DNA of 64,000 nucleotides, from the NCBI RefSeq assembly GCF_003010935.1, contig NZ_PGGN01000003.1, forward strand, positions 434,001 to 498,000. The letters are read 5' to 3'. Below the pieces are notes generated by a model. The model was not told the origin of the DNA and did not search any database. It saw nothing but the letters and a program-made list of their open reading frames with translations. The translations under genes and the position numbers were made by a program. The DNA is from Phyllobacterium endophyticum. GTDB lineage: Bacteria; Pseudomonadota; Alphaproteobacteria; Rhizobiales; Rhizobiaceae. The first letter of the stretch is position 1. Each line of letters begins with the position of its first letter. Shown here in pieces: positions 27,719-36,341 of the stretch.

Positions 27719-27902
27719 TCTAACCTCCACACCATGACTATCCACTGTTTCAAGCGACAATCAATGTTTCTGATGAATGGGGGTCAGCGCCATATTCGAC
27801 ATGTTCCATAATGCTTGTTATGCCACATCTGCTGCAGCCGGGGGCACATTCTATTTTCAATTGCGACACGTACAAAACCCTCTTTGTTTTCAGGAGGATG
27901 GA

Positions 27903-28142
27903 ATGCCCCGCACTTTTACGCAATTGACGATGGGTGAACGCCGCATTGTTGCACAGATGCTGCAAGGCAAGGCATGTTTGGCGCAGGTTGCCGTCGCTCT
28001 TGGCGGTCACCGCTCAACGATCCACCGCGGGATCAAACGCAACTGGTGGCACGGATCAAACCTTATCTGTGATAGACGGTTCGATGGTAGGTTACGAAAT
28101 GCGTCGGGAAATGTGAGACTGCGAAGGCGGGCCCAAAGATGA
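27903..28142 (+). CDS. IS30-type helix-turn-helix N-terminal fragment
   Basis: The first 52 residues (MPRTFTQLTMGERRIVAQML onward to HRSTIHRGIKRNWWH) are the N-terminal HTH domain of an IS30-family transposase. After NWWH the similarity stops and a short arginine-rich tail follows; the DDE catalytic domain is absent. 79 aa. It has a good ribosome site (CAGGAGG) and its stop overlaps the next gene's ATG by four bases (ATGA). It may be simple IS debris, or a captured DNA-binding peptide whose translation is coupled to the ligase gene. I rate debris as more likely. Confidence 0.6.
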   Translation: MPRTFTQLTMGERRIVAQMLQGKACLAQVAVALGGHRSTIHRGIKRNWWHGSNLICDRRFDGRLRNASGNVRLRRRAQR

Positions 28143-29116
28143 ATATTGGAATTACATTCGATCTTAAGGACGACTATGCGAAGGACGGATATACCGAGGA
28201 AGAGATCGCCGAGTTCGACAGGCCAGAGACCATCGAGGCAATCGAATACGCGTTGCACTCGCTAGGTCACTCCACGCAACGAATCGGCACCTCTCGCGCT
28301 CTTGCAATGCGTTTGAGCAAAGGCGATCGTTGGGACCTCGTTTTCAACAGTGCTGAAGGAATGTACGGTTTCGGCCGCCAAGCGTTGGCACCTGCCCTTC
28401 TGGACGCCTATGAGGTTCCTTATATTTTTGCCGATCCGCTTTGTCTTGCTGTCACATTGCATAAGGCGACGGCGAAGCGGATCGTTCGTGACAGTGGCAT
28501 CCGAACACCCGATTTCGCAGTTGTCGAAACTATTGCTGATGTCGAAAAGATCGTCCTGCCATTCCCCCTGTTCGTAAAACCCGTTGCCGAGGGTACCAGC
28601 AAGGGTATCTCCGCGGCGGCGAAAATCCACGATCGGAGAGAATTGCAGTCGCGCTGCGAAATGCTGCTCTCCCGCTACAGACAACCGGTGCTCGTCGAAA
28701 TCTATTTGCCCGGGCGCGAGTTCACGGTGGGTGTTCTAGGTACCGGGTCGGCTGCTTATGTACTCGGGACCATGGAGATAATCCTCAAGGATGGGCCGGA
28801 TCCTGGAATATACTCGTACGATAACAAGAAGCATTTCGACGAGCGCGTCGCGCCTCGTTTGGTCGATGACGCAACGAGCAGAGCCGCCGCCGGCATAGCG
28901 CTCGCGGCATGGAAGTGTCTGGGAGCGCGCGATGGTGGCCGGATCGACGTTCGTTGCGATGACGCCGGGGAAGTCAATTTTATAGAAGCAAATCCGCTTG
29001 CAGGCATGCATCCCAGAGATTCGGATCTCCCGCTCATCGCCCGGATGACCGGCGTGTCTTACGCCTCGCTGATCGAGAGGATTGTGGCTTCGGCCTCAAC
29101 ACGTTTTTCTCGGTAG
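28139..29116 (+). CDS. D-alanine-D-alanine ligase-like ATP-grasp protein
   Basis: ATP-grasp enzyme of the Ddl family, joining two amino acids or a related amide ligation. It starts MNIGITFDLKDDY. The ATP-grasp core is visible as LHKATAKRIVRDSG, PLFVKPVAEGTSKGI near residue 142, PVLVEIYLPGREFTVGVLG, and the metal-binding GGRIDVRCDDAGEVNFIEAN with Asp, Glu and Asn near residues 265-282. The N-terminal fold has NSAEGMYG rather than the classical EDG serine loop, so substrates may differ from D-Ala. 325 aa. It seems accessory rather than the housekeeping ddl, which normally sits beside ftsQ. Confidence 0.8.
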   Translation: MNIGITFDLKDDYAKDGYTEEEIAEFDRPETIEAIEYALHSLGHSTQRIGTSRALAMRLSKGDRWDLVFNSAEGMYGFGRQALAPALLDAYEVPYIFADPLCLAVTLHKATAKRIVRDSGIRTPDFAVVETIADVEKIVLPFPLFVKPVAEGTSKGISAAAKIHDRRELQSRCEMLLSRYRQPVLVEIYLPGREFTVGVLGTGSAAYVLGTMEIILKDGPDPGIYSYDNKKHFDERVAPRLVDDATSRAAAGIALAAWKCLGARDGGRIDVRCDDAGEVNFIEANPLAGMHPRDSDLPLIARMTGVSYASLIERIVASASTRFSR

Positions 29117-29234
29117 CTTTTTTGCGTTTTTTGCTTGCCAAGTCGGACACATCACTACGGCTTAAGCCAGACTGGCTACAGCCGTAAGTCACCCGTGCCT
29201 GCCCAAACATGGTATACAGGTGGGGGGAAGGATC

Positions 29235-31079
29235 ATGCTGCAACGCAGGCTTGTCACGATTTTGGCCGCTGACGCGGTCGAGTACAGCCGTCTCGTCGGG
29301 CACGACGAGGAAGGTGCTCTCGCGCTGTTCAAAGATTGTGCAGCAATCATCCATGATCGTGTTCAAGCCCACAATGGTCGGGTATTTGGCGGCGCTGGTG
29401 ATAGCGTGATTGCGGCATTCCACAGTCCAGTCGAAGCCATGCGTTGCGCTATAGAAATCCAAAATGGAATAATGCAACTGGACGAGAAACTGTCCAAGGA
29501 CTGGCGAATGCTTTTCCGTGTTGGCCTAAACTTGGGTGATGCTGTTGTTGAGCAGGACAATCTGCTTGGCGACGCAGTGAATGTCGCGGCGCGTCTGGAA
29601 GGGATGTCCGAGCCTGGTGGAATTTGCGTATCAGGCAGTCTTTACGAGCAGGTGAAACACTTGCCCAACCTTGGTTTTCAGGACCTTGGGTCTAAAAGGC
29701 TGAAAAACATCCCGATTCCTGTACACGTATATTCGATCAAGGGAGTGAGTTCCGCGCGCTCGCGCCAGCGCTACCCCAAGTGGGGCTTGCCGATAGCAAT
29801 TGTGACGCTTCTTGCTGTTCTTGCTGTTCCTGTTTTGTGGAAGTACAAATCACATTTAACCTTCAAAAGCGAAGCCGGATTGCAGGTCCTGTCTCCTTCG
29901 CAGCCTTCGATCGCGGTCTTGCCGCTTGACAATCTCACCGGAGACCCAACGCAAGAGTACTTCAGCGATGGCATCACAAATGACATCACTAGTGATCTTT
30001 CCAAGTTTTCCGGTCTCATGGTGATTGCCAACAACTCAGCGGCAACATTCAAGGGCAAGCCGACCAAAGTCCAGGACATAGGCAAGGCGCTGAGGGTGCG
30101 TTACGTCCTGGAAGGCACGGTGCAAAAGACTCCGGACCGACTCAGGATCAACGCCCAGCTTATCGATGCCGAGACTGGCTATCACTTGTGGGCAAATCGC
30201 TATGACCAAACTTTAGGGGACACGTTTAGCGTACAGGAGGATATCACCAAAAATATCGTCACGGCGCTGGCGGTTAAGATTACCAACGCCGAAGAACAGC
30301 GGTCCAATGCGAAGCTTACTTCCAGCATGAGCGCCTACGATTACTATCTCCAGGGTAAGGCGATTTGGGCCGATTCAAGCAAAGTCACGCCTGAGGGGAA
30401 TGCCGAGGCGCGCCAACTATTTCAAAAGGCTATTGAATTGGATCCCAAGTATTCAGCAGCCTACGCGGAACTGTCATATGTTAATGTCAGGGCGGCCCAG
30501 AACGGCTGGACCGATGACAGTAAAGCTTCACTCCAACAAGCCGAAGACCTTGCGAATAAAGCGCTTTCCTTGAGCGACAATTTCAGCGGCCATTGGTATC
30601 TGGCGATTATTGCATGGAATAAAGGCGATTTCGACAAGAGTTACCGGGAATACGAACGGGCACGTCAAATAAATCCGAACGATCCGGACCTCGCTGCCGA
30701 TATGGCTGAGGCGCTGGTTTACGGTGGTGAGCCTGAAAAGGCCATCGAGCAGATCGAAGCAGCCAAGCGTCGCAACCCATTTTATGACTATTGGTACGAT
30801 TGGAACGAAGGCAGGGCCAGGTATATGGCCGGCCAGTATCAGGAGGCGATCGACGCCATAGGCAGAATAAACTCGCCTCCGAACGACGTTCGGCTGATCA
30901 CTGCGGCCAGCAAGGCACAGCTGGGGGACATCCCCGCAGCCAAATCCATAATGGCTGAGTTCAGCAAAATTGATCCAGACTGGTCGATCGCGAAATCGGC
31001 TGCATATTTTTATCGGAAGGATAGGGACCGGCAGCACTGGCTGGATGGTTTACGGAAAGCCGGATTGAAGGAGCTGTAA
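29235..31079 (+). CDS. Class III adenylate/guanylate cyclase with TolB-like and TPR domains
   Basis: Membrane-anchored signalling protein. Residues 1-170: class III cyclase, with metal aspartates in ILAADAVEYSR (Asp13) and GGAGDSVIAAF (Asp56) and LLGDAVNVAARLEGM. One transmembrane helix at about 184-202. Residues 225-345: TolB-like amino-terminal domain (SIAVLPLDNLTGDPTQEYFS, ITSDLSKFSG, GTVQKTPDRLRINAQLID). Residues 360-610: TPR repeats. This architecture is abundant in rhizobia. 614 aa from the ATG at 29235, five bases after GGGAAGG; an in-frame GTG at 29220 is less likely. Whether it makes cAMP or cGMP is not clear. Confidence 0.9.
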   Translation: MLQRRLVTILAADAVEYSRLVGHDEEGALALFKDCAAIIHDRVQAHNGRVFGGAGDSVIAAFHSPVEAMRCAIEIQNGIMQLDEKLSKDWRMLFRVGLNLGDAVVEQDNLLGDAVNVAARLEGMSEPGGICVSGSLYEQVKHLPNLGFQDLGSKRLKNIPIPVHVYSIKGVSSARSRQRYPKWGLPIAIVTLLAVLAVPVLWKYKSHLTFKSEAGLQVLSPSQPSIAVLPLDNLTGDPTQEYFSDGITNDITSDLSKFSGLMVIANNSAATFKGKPTKVQDIGKALRVRYVLEGTVQKTPDRLRINAQLIDAETGYHLWANRYDQTLGDTFSVQEDITKNIVTALAVKITNAEEQRSNAKLTSSMSAYDYYLQGKAIWADSSKVTPEGNAEARQLFQKAIELDPKYSAAYAELSYVNVRAAQNGWTDDSKASLQQAEDLANKALSLSDNFSGHWYLAIIAWNKGDFDKSYREYERARQINPNDPDLAADMAEALVYGGEPEKAIEQIEAAKRRNPFYDYWYDWNEGRARYMAGQYQEAIDAIGRINSPPNDVRLITAASKAQLGDIPAAKSIMAEFSKIDPDWSIAKSAAYFYRKDRDRQHWLDGLRKAGLKEL

Positions 31080-31182
31080 AGCCAAACGCGAACCCTTTCT
31101 TAATCGGGCGGAAATTTGAACAGCCTCGAGGAATGAGTGGTGATCTCATCATTCACAACAAAGAACAACAAAGGGGATAAAC

Positions 31183-31983
31183 ATGACTAGTGAAAAAGCC
31201 AAGGAGAATAGCCGCCTTGCTAGACAGCAGCCGTTGACTCCAGCGGGAAACGAAGAGGCAAAACGGCTCTTCAGGTTGGCGATCGACGAAGATATCGATT
31301 ATATGCCCGCCTATGCTGAGTTTTCCTACGTGTGGTTGCGGGAGTGTGAGAATGGCTGGGGCGAAAGTTCAAACGCACTTGGGGAGGCGGAGCGGCTAGC
31401 CGATAAAGCCGTCGAATTGAGCAAGGATGAGACCAAAGGGTGGCTCAATGATTTCAGAGCCCTCTGGTATCGCGCGATGGTGACTTGGCATCAGAATGAT
31501 TTTGCTAAAAGCCTCCAAGAATACAACGATGCCCGCGCACTGATCAGCAATCCTGAGTGGATTAACAAGAACACAGCCGAACTTGACGCCGATATGGCGG
31601 AGGCATTGATCTACTTTGGCGATCCAAAGCGGGCAATTCAGCTTGTCCTCGATGCCATGGAACTCTATCCCGAGCACCCCTATTGGTTCCATTGGATCTT
31701 GGCGCGGGGATATTACCAGGCTGGGCGTTACCAAGACGCCGTCGACGAAATCGAAAAAATTGAAGCCGACAAAAAGCCCAACGACGTTCGCCTGATAGTG
31801 GCTGCAAGCTTGGCTCAGATTGCAACCACCGACTCGATGTTGAATGAGGCAAAAGCGCTCATGAAGGAGTTTAGCGACATCGAGCCGACCTGGACACTCG
31901 CAAAGTCAGCAGCCTATCCCTATGACAGCGCTTCTGAACGGTACCACTGGATCGACGGACTTCGCAAGGCAGGACTACAGTAG
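31183..31983 (+). CDS. TPR-repeat protein, paralogue of the cyclase C-terminus
   Basis: 266 aa with no signal peptide or catalytic domain. Nearly its whole length aligns with the TPR part of the upstream cyclase: LTPAGNEEAKRLFRLAID against VTPEGNAEARQLFQKAIE, PAYAEFSYVWL against AAYAELSYVNV, and matching endings YHWIDGLRKAGL and QHWLDGLRKAGL. It starts at ATG 31183 after a weak AAGGGG site. About 100 bp separates the two genes, so they may be co-transcribed. It could act as a stand-alone partner or competitor for the cyclase's TPR surface. Confidence 0.75.
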   Translation: MTSEKAKENSRLARQQPLTPAGNEEAKRLFRLAIDEDIDYMPAYAEFSYVWLRECENGWGESSNALGEAERLADKAVELSKDETKGWLNDFRALWYRAMVTWHQNDFAKSLQEYNDARALISNPEWINKNTAELDADMAEALIYFGDPKRAIQLVLDAMELYPEHPYWFHWILARGYYQAGRYQDAVDEIEKIEADKKPNDVRLIVAASLAQIATTDSMLNEAKALMKEFSDIEPTWTLAKSAAYPYDSASERYHWIDGLRKAGLQ

Positions 31984-32503
31984 AACTGAGGTTCCAAACC
32001 TCTGGGACCGCCCATCGCGAGCTACTGGAGGGAATCGCGCTGATACTGGCGACCTGGTCCTGTGGTAGAGCGTTGACACCATAAAATCGGAAACTCTGTC
32101 CTTCAGCAGGGTAGCGTAACCCGCCCGTTGGTCCCCAATACAGGAAAGATGAGGGACTGCCGATGCAGCCCAAGTTCATCAATTTTATATTCGGTTGCTC
32201 TGTTCACCATCGTACCGTCGTTGAACGTACTATTAACTCTACCACCAGGGGTGTCGCACCAACAATGATGCCAATGGAGATGAGGCGCCGCTTAAACGGC
32301 AAGACCGCGTCGACACCAACAGGCAAGACCTAGCCTGAGGCCGCCGGCCTCGTCCACACGTCTCCGTTATTTTGCTGAAATTCATTTCCCGAGCAGGCGA
32401 ACCGGCAAAGCTGGAACAATATGACGCTCCGAAGGTTTGACCGGCAATTGCACCCATCACCCGTGCACACGCCCCGCAATCGATCGAGCAAGGAGAGAGC
32501 ACC
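31984..32503. other. Long intergenic region before the alcohol dehydrogenase gene
   Basis: About 520 bp. A 15-bp palindrome, GAGGCC-GCC-GGCCTC, is at 32337-32351. The only open frames are short or are antisense to the dehydrogenase. On the minus strand around 32230-32320 a hydrophobic run (LISIGIIVGATPLVV) could be the scrap of a membrane protein, but it has no start. The dehydrogenase has a strong ribosome site, AAGGAGAG, just before 32504. Confidence 0.4.
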
Positions 32504-33673
32504 ATGAAAGCATTGACCTGGCACGGGAAAGGCGACATGCGCTGCGAGAGCGTTCCCGATCCAAAGATTGAACATGCCCGCGATGCCATCATCAAGGTAA
32601 CGGCCTGTGCGATCTGCGGATCCGATCTGCATATCTTTGATGGTATCATCCCGTCGATGGAACATGGAGATATCCTCGGCCATGAGACCATGGGCGAAGT
32701 GGTCGAGGTTGGCTCCGAGAACAAGACTTTGAAAATCGGTGATCGTGTCGTCGTGCCCTTCACGATTGCATGCGGCGAGTGCTTCTTTTGCAAGCGAGGG
32801 TATTTCTCCGGGTGCGAACGCTCCAACCCCAATAAGGAAAAAGCAGCAAAGCTCTGGGGAAACTCACCGGCGGGACTGTTCGGATATTCGCACCTTCTGG
32901 GGGGCTACAGCGGCGGCCAGGCCGAATATTTGCGCGTACCATATGCGGACTCCGGACCGATAGTGGTTCCGGAAGGCCTTTCCGACGAGCAGGTCCTGTT
33001 TCTCTCTGACATATTTCCCACCGGCTATATGGCAGCGGAGTTCTGCGACATACAGGGCGGCGATACAATTGCCATCTGGGGCTGCGGTCCCGTTGGCCAG
33101 ATGGCAATTCGCAGCGCCTTCTTGCTCGGCGCCGAACGGGTCATCGCTATCGACACTGTACCAGAACGTCTCGCGCTGGCGCGGGAAGGAGGAGCAGAGA
33201 CGCTCGATTTCCGCGAAGACGACATCTACGACCGCATCATGGATTTGACAGAGGGTAGAGGCGCCGATGCCTGTATCGATGCCGTAGGAACGGAGCCCGC
33301 CACTATGGCGAGCTTCGACTCTGTCGTTGACCGCATCAAGGTAGCCACCTTCATGGGAACGGACAGGCCGCACGTTCTTCGCCAGGCAATCCATTGCTGC
33401 CGCAATTTCGGAACGGTCTCGGTAGTGGGCGTGTATGGTGGCTTTCTGGACAAGATTCCAATGGGGTCGGCCATAAACCGTGGCCTCACTTTCCGGATGG
33501 CCCAAACCCCGGTGCAGCGTTACCTGCCCCTTCTCATGAAACGTATCCAAGAAGGTGAGATCGACCCGTCATTCGTCATCACCCACCGCGCCGGACTCGA
33601 AGACGGGCCCGACCTCTACAAGACGTTCCGCGATAAAAAGGACGGCTGCATCAAGGTCGTCCTTCAACCCTGA
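32504..33673 (+). CDS. Zinc-dependent alcohol dehydrogenase, glutathione-independent formaldehyde dehydrogenase-like
   Basis: MDR-superfamily NAD(P)-dependent dehydrogenase. Catalytic zinc ligands: AICGSDLH (Cys near 38) and GHETMGEV (His/Glu near 64). A structural-zinc lobe is partly kept ([16 protein letters not shown]). The cofactor motif is [10 protein letters not shown] near 194-203. The SDIFPTGY segment and [13 protein letters not shown] resemble Pseudomonas formaldehyde dehydrogenase. 389 aa. Fourteen bases upstream of an SDR gene on the same strand, and convergent with the quinoprotein/oxidase operon. It may take the aldehyde made by that system; this is inferred from proximity only. 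Confidence 0.85.
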   Translation: MKALTWHGKGDMRCESVPDPKIEHARDAIIKVTACAICGSDLHIFDGIIPSMEHGDILGHETMGEVVEVGSENKTLKIGDRVVVPFTIACGECFFCKRGYFSGCERSNPNKEKAAKLWGNSPAGLFGYSHLLGGYSGGQAEYLRVPYADSGPIVVPEGLSDEQVLFLSDIFPTGYMAAEFCDIQGGDTIAIWGCGPVGQMAIRSAFLLGAERVIAIDTVPERLALAREGGAETLDFREDDIYDRIMDLTEGRGADACIDAVGTEPATMASFDSVVDRIKVATFMGTDRPHVLRQAIHCCRNFGTVSVVGVYGGFLDKIPMGSAINRGLTFRMAQTPVQRYLPLLMKRIQEGEIDPSFVITHRAGLEDGPDLYKTFRDKKDGCIKVVLQP

Positions 33674-33687
33674 CCGGAGGATCAAAG

Positions 33688-34487
33688 ATGGCAACCCAAC
33701 CGCGTCCCCTCGCCGTCGTCACCGGCGCATCATCCGGTATAGGGCTGGAACTGGCCAGGATCGCCGCGCAGGAAGGCTATGACCTGATCGTCGTAGCCGA
33801 TGAGCCACAAATTGAAGATGCTGCGATGGAACTGCGCGCCCATGGCACGAATGTCGATGCGCGGCAAGCTGATCTGTCCAGCCTGCAGAACGTCGAGAAT
33901 TTCTACCGGTTCATCGCAGCAACTGGCCGCCCTGTCGATATCCTTCTGGCTAATGCGGGCCGCGGGCTCGGCAGAGCGTTTCTGGATCAAAATCTTGAGG
34001 AAGCGCTGCACGTGGTTGACACCAACATCACTGGGACGATCGCTTTAATCCACATGATCGGCAACGATATGCGCGCGCGCGGTGAAGGACGTATCCTGAT
34101 CACCGGGTCGATTGCCGGCTTCATTCCTGGCACGTATCAGGCTGTCTATAACGGCACGAAGGCTTTTCTCAACAGCTTTTCCTTCGCGCTTCGCGAGGAG
34201 CTGGAGGACACAGGAGTGAGCGTCAGTTGCCTCATGCCAGGCCCAACGGAAACACGCTTTTTTGAACGCGCCCATATGCTGGATACTGCGGTTGGGCAGG
34301 CGAAAAGGACGATCCTGCCGCGGTCGCACGACAAGGATTTGACTCGATGATGGACAATGAAGGAGATGTCGTGACCGGTTGGAAGAACAAATTTCAAACG
34401 GCAATTGCAAACTTTACCCCTTCGGGGATGCTGGCGGGGCAGCATGCCAAGACAGCGGCACCCGGATCGGCAAAGGATGCTCGATAA
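33688..34487 (+). pseudogene. SDR-family oxidoreductase with a single-base frameshift
   Basis: Short-chain dehydrogenase: TGASSGIG cofactor motif near residue 13, ANAGRGLG, ITGSIAG with the catalytic serine, and YNGTK active site. The frame ends early at 34350 (220 aa). The family's C-terminal segment continues in the next frame as DDPAAVARQGFDSMMDNEGD, then VVTGWKNKFQTAIANF and TPSGMLAGQHAK, to a TAA at 34485-34487. Adding one A to the AAAA run at 34303-34306 restores a 266-aa protein (KKDDPAAVA). The catalytic core is unaffected, so the short form might still fold, but the gene is best treated as frameshifted or mis-sequenced. Confidence 0.8.
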
Positions 34488-34504
34488 AGGGTGCCACCTC
34501 TGCG

Positions 34505-35419
34505 TCACGGCAGCCATTCTGGCTTTCTGATCATTGTATCTACCCGGATTGTGGCTGAGGTCCTCGATATCCAGAGCGCGGCGCAAACCAACGCTGCCCC
34601 GGCGTAGACGAGACCCGACGGTATCCACATCACAAGGCCTGCCAATTGCTGATCTTCGAGCGGCCCAAGTCCCCAGGCCGCGCCGCCTGCACTTTGCAGT
34701 GGATACAAGATGCGCGGAGAGAGAAAGAAAATAAGGCCGAGGAGACTCGTGTGTCCTGCGGTAGCAAATAGATGACCAATCGACTGTCCGTAAACGCTGC
34801 GAGCCGCCGGCGCGGCAAACAATGACCACCAGAACAACAATGCAGTAAACAGGAAGCTTGCATGCTGCAGCCAGTGAAGCGGTTCATTGACGAGAGCAGC
34901 ATCGAAGAAAGCGGGCAAGTGCCATAGCCATATCGCGATCCCGTGCAACGCCGTTGCAACTAGCGGAATGGTCAGAAGATGCCAAGTGTGCACCCACCAG
35001 CTGCTCTTGAACAACAATCCTATTCGCCGCCGCGCCGGCTGCGGCAACGTCCACAGGAGAGGACCCAAGGGTTTCGCGACGACCATCAACGGTGCCGCAA
35101 CAACCATGACAAGCTCATGCTCGATCATATGCGCTGTGAACACATTCCGGGAGGCTTCATGCAATGGCGAAACCAAGGCAGTGGCGAGCACGAGCCAACC
35201 CGCAGAAAAGCATGCCACTTGAGTGAGACTTGCGCCATGGAAGCGCCCTGCCCGGAGCCAAAGCCGCGCCACTCCGGCATAATATAGAGCGGCAGTGATC
35301 AGCAATGGTAGCGTTACAGTTGCATCAAACGTCCAGCCGAACACGGTTGCGCCGGCGAAGCATCGGCTTGTATCGATGTAGGTGCCATAGGCGCCAAGCC
35401 AGTCTGTAACTGCGTTCAT
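34505..35419 (-). CDS. ctaG: Cytochrome c oxidase assembly protein, CtaG (caa3 type)
   Basis: Multi-pass inner-membrane protein of the Bacillus-type caa3_CtaG family, needed to assemble active caa3 oxidase. About seven predicted segments with the family's conserved histidines: HMIEHELVMVVAAPLMV near residue 100, HGIAIWLWHLPAFFDAAL and LHWLQHASFLFTALLFWW. 304 aa from ATG 35419, which overlaps the upstream gene by four bases (ATGA). It is the last gene of the quinoprotein-oxidase operon. It is not related to the CtaG/Cox11 copper chaperone of aa3 oxidases. Confidence 0.87.
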   Translation of the reverse strand: MNAVTDWLGAYGTYIDTSRCFAGATVFGWTFDATVTLPLLITAALYYAGVARLWLRAGRFHGASLTQVACFSAGWLVLATALVSPLHEASRNVFTAHMIEHELVMVVAAPLMVVAKPLGPLLWTLPQPARRRIGLLFKSSWWVHTWHLLTIPLVATALHGIAIWLWHLPAFFDAALVNEPLHWLQHASFLFTALLFWWSLFAAPAARSVYGQSIGHLFATAGHTSLLGLIFFLSPRILYPLQSAGGAAWGLGPLEDQQLAGLVMWIPSGLVYAGAALVCAALWISRTSATIRVDTMIRKPEWLP

Positions 35420-35736
35420 AGTTCGCAGCCCTCGAATATGAAAGCCGCCGCCATCTGCAGGAGTATGACGATGGCAAACAACCCACCTGCGGCGGACGCG
35501 ATAGTGGCCATGAAATAACGTGGACCTTTCACATCGAAAGCCCCTCGCGAGCTCCATGAAGCACCAGCGCCCGCCACGGCGATCAATACGCCGGCAACTG
35601 TAGTCGCCAGCGCGTAAAAACTTCCATTGCCGCACTCCGCGGATATGAGTGCATAAGCGGTCTGAAATGTGGCGCCCCAAGCCAGCGGACCGGCGACAAG
35701 GCCGGTGTAAAACAGGTTTCGACGCAGTGCTTTCAT
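35416..35736 (-). CDS. Small membrane protein of the caa3 oxidase operon
   Basis: 106 aa, three predicted membrane helices (LFYTGLVAGPLAWGATFQTA, ALATTVAGVLIAVAGAGASW, FMATIASAAGGLFAIVILLQ). I do not recognise a named family. The ATG at 35736 is chosen over 35745 because it gives the same four-base ATGA overlap used elsewhere in this operon. Its place between subunit III and CtaG suggests an accessory or fourth small subunit of the oxidase. Confidence 0.65.
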   Translation of the reverse strand: MKALRRNLFYTGLVAGPLAWGATFQTAYALISAECGNGSFYALATTVAGVLIAVAGAGASWSSRGAFDVKGPRYFMATIASAAGGLFAIVILLQMAAAFIFEGCEL

Positions 35737-36341
35737 GTTTGCCACCGCGGAAAAACATAGATCACGAAATAGATTACCACCCAGGAGGCAACGACGAAGT
35801 CCCAGTAGAAGGCATTGTCGGAAACATCGCTGAAGCGCCGGCCCGACTTGCCATGGCGTGTGAACATAAGGACCATCAATACGAGCGTGTCGCCCACGTC
35901 AGTCAACAGATGAAAAGTGTGCAGCCCGAGGAGCAGCCAGAGGATGGAACCATAAGCGTTTTCATCCCAGGAAAGGCCAAGCGCCGGAAATTCGTAGATG
36001 CGCACGATCAGCGGCATGATGCCCGCGATCGACATGATAGTGAGGCCGATCTGGGTCTTGCCTAAATCCTCCTTCTTGGCCCAACTCTCTACCAGGTGGT
36101 TTGGAACGACGCTGACAAGCAGCATGACCAGGACAATCGTACCGGGCCAGATGTTCGGAGGCGGGGCGGAGATCGGCCATCCCTGAGCGATGAACGCAAG
36201 GTAAAAATATGTGCCGATCGCCAGCGCAAATCCGGTAGCCTCCAGCGAGATGAAGGCCAATGTGCCCCACCACATCGGACTTTCCGTGCCAAACCCGTAG
36301 GTAGGCAGGTCTCGCAGGTTGAGAACCAGGCGCTGTTTCAT
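35733..36341 (-). CDS. ctaE: Cytochrome c oxidase subunit III
   Basis: Five-helix heme-copper oxidase subunit III. Visible family features are MWWGTLAFISLEATGFALAIGTYFYL, ESWAKKEDL and GLHTFHLLTDVGDTLVLM with the conserved His pair near residue 143, and a final FYWDFVVASWVVIYFVIYV helix. 202 aa, the short form typical of caa3/ba3-like operons. Overlaps subunit I by four bases. Confidence 0.88.
   Translation of the reverse strand: MKQRLVLNLRDLPTYGFGTESPMWWGTLAFISLEATGFALAIGTYFYLAFIAQGWPISAPPPNIWPGTIVLVMLLVSVVPNHLVESWAKKEDLGKTQIGLTIMSIAGIMPLIVRIYEFPALGLSWDENAYGSILWLLLGLHTFHLLTDVGDTLVLMVLMFTRHGKSGRRFSDVSDNAFYWDFVVASWVVIYFVIYVFPRWQT

Noticed and set aside
32239-32832. Minus-strand frame overlapping the start of the Zn alcohol dehydrogenase
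   Set aside because: It is antisense to the zinc-binding part of a clear dehydrogenase gene and has no homology.
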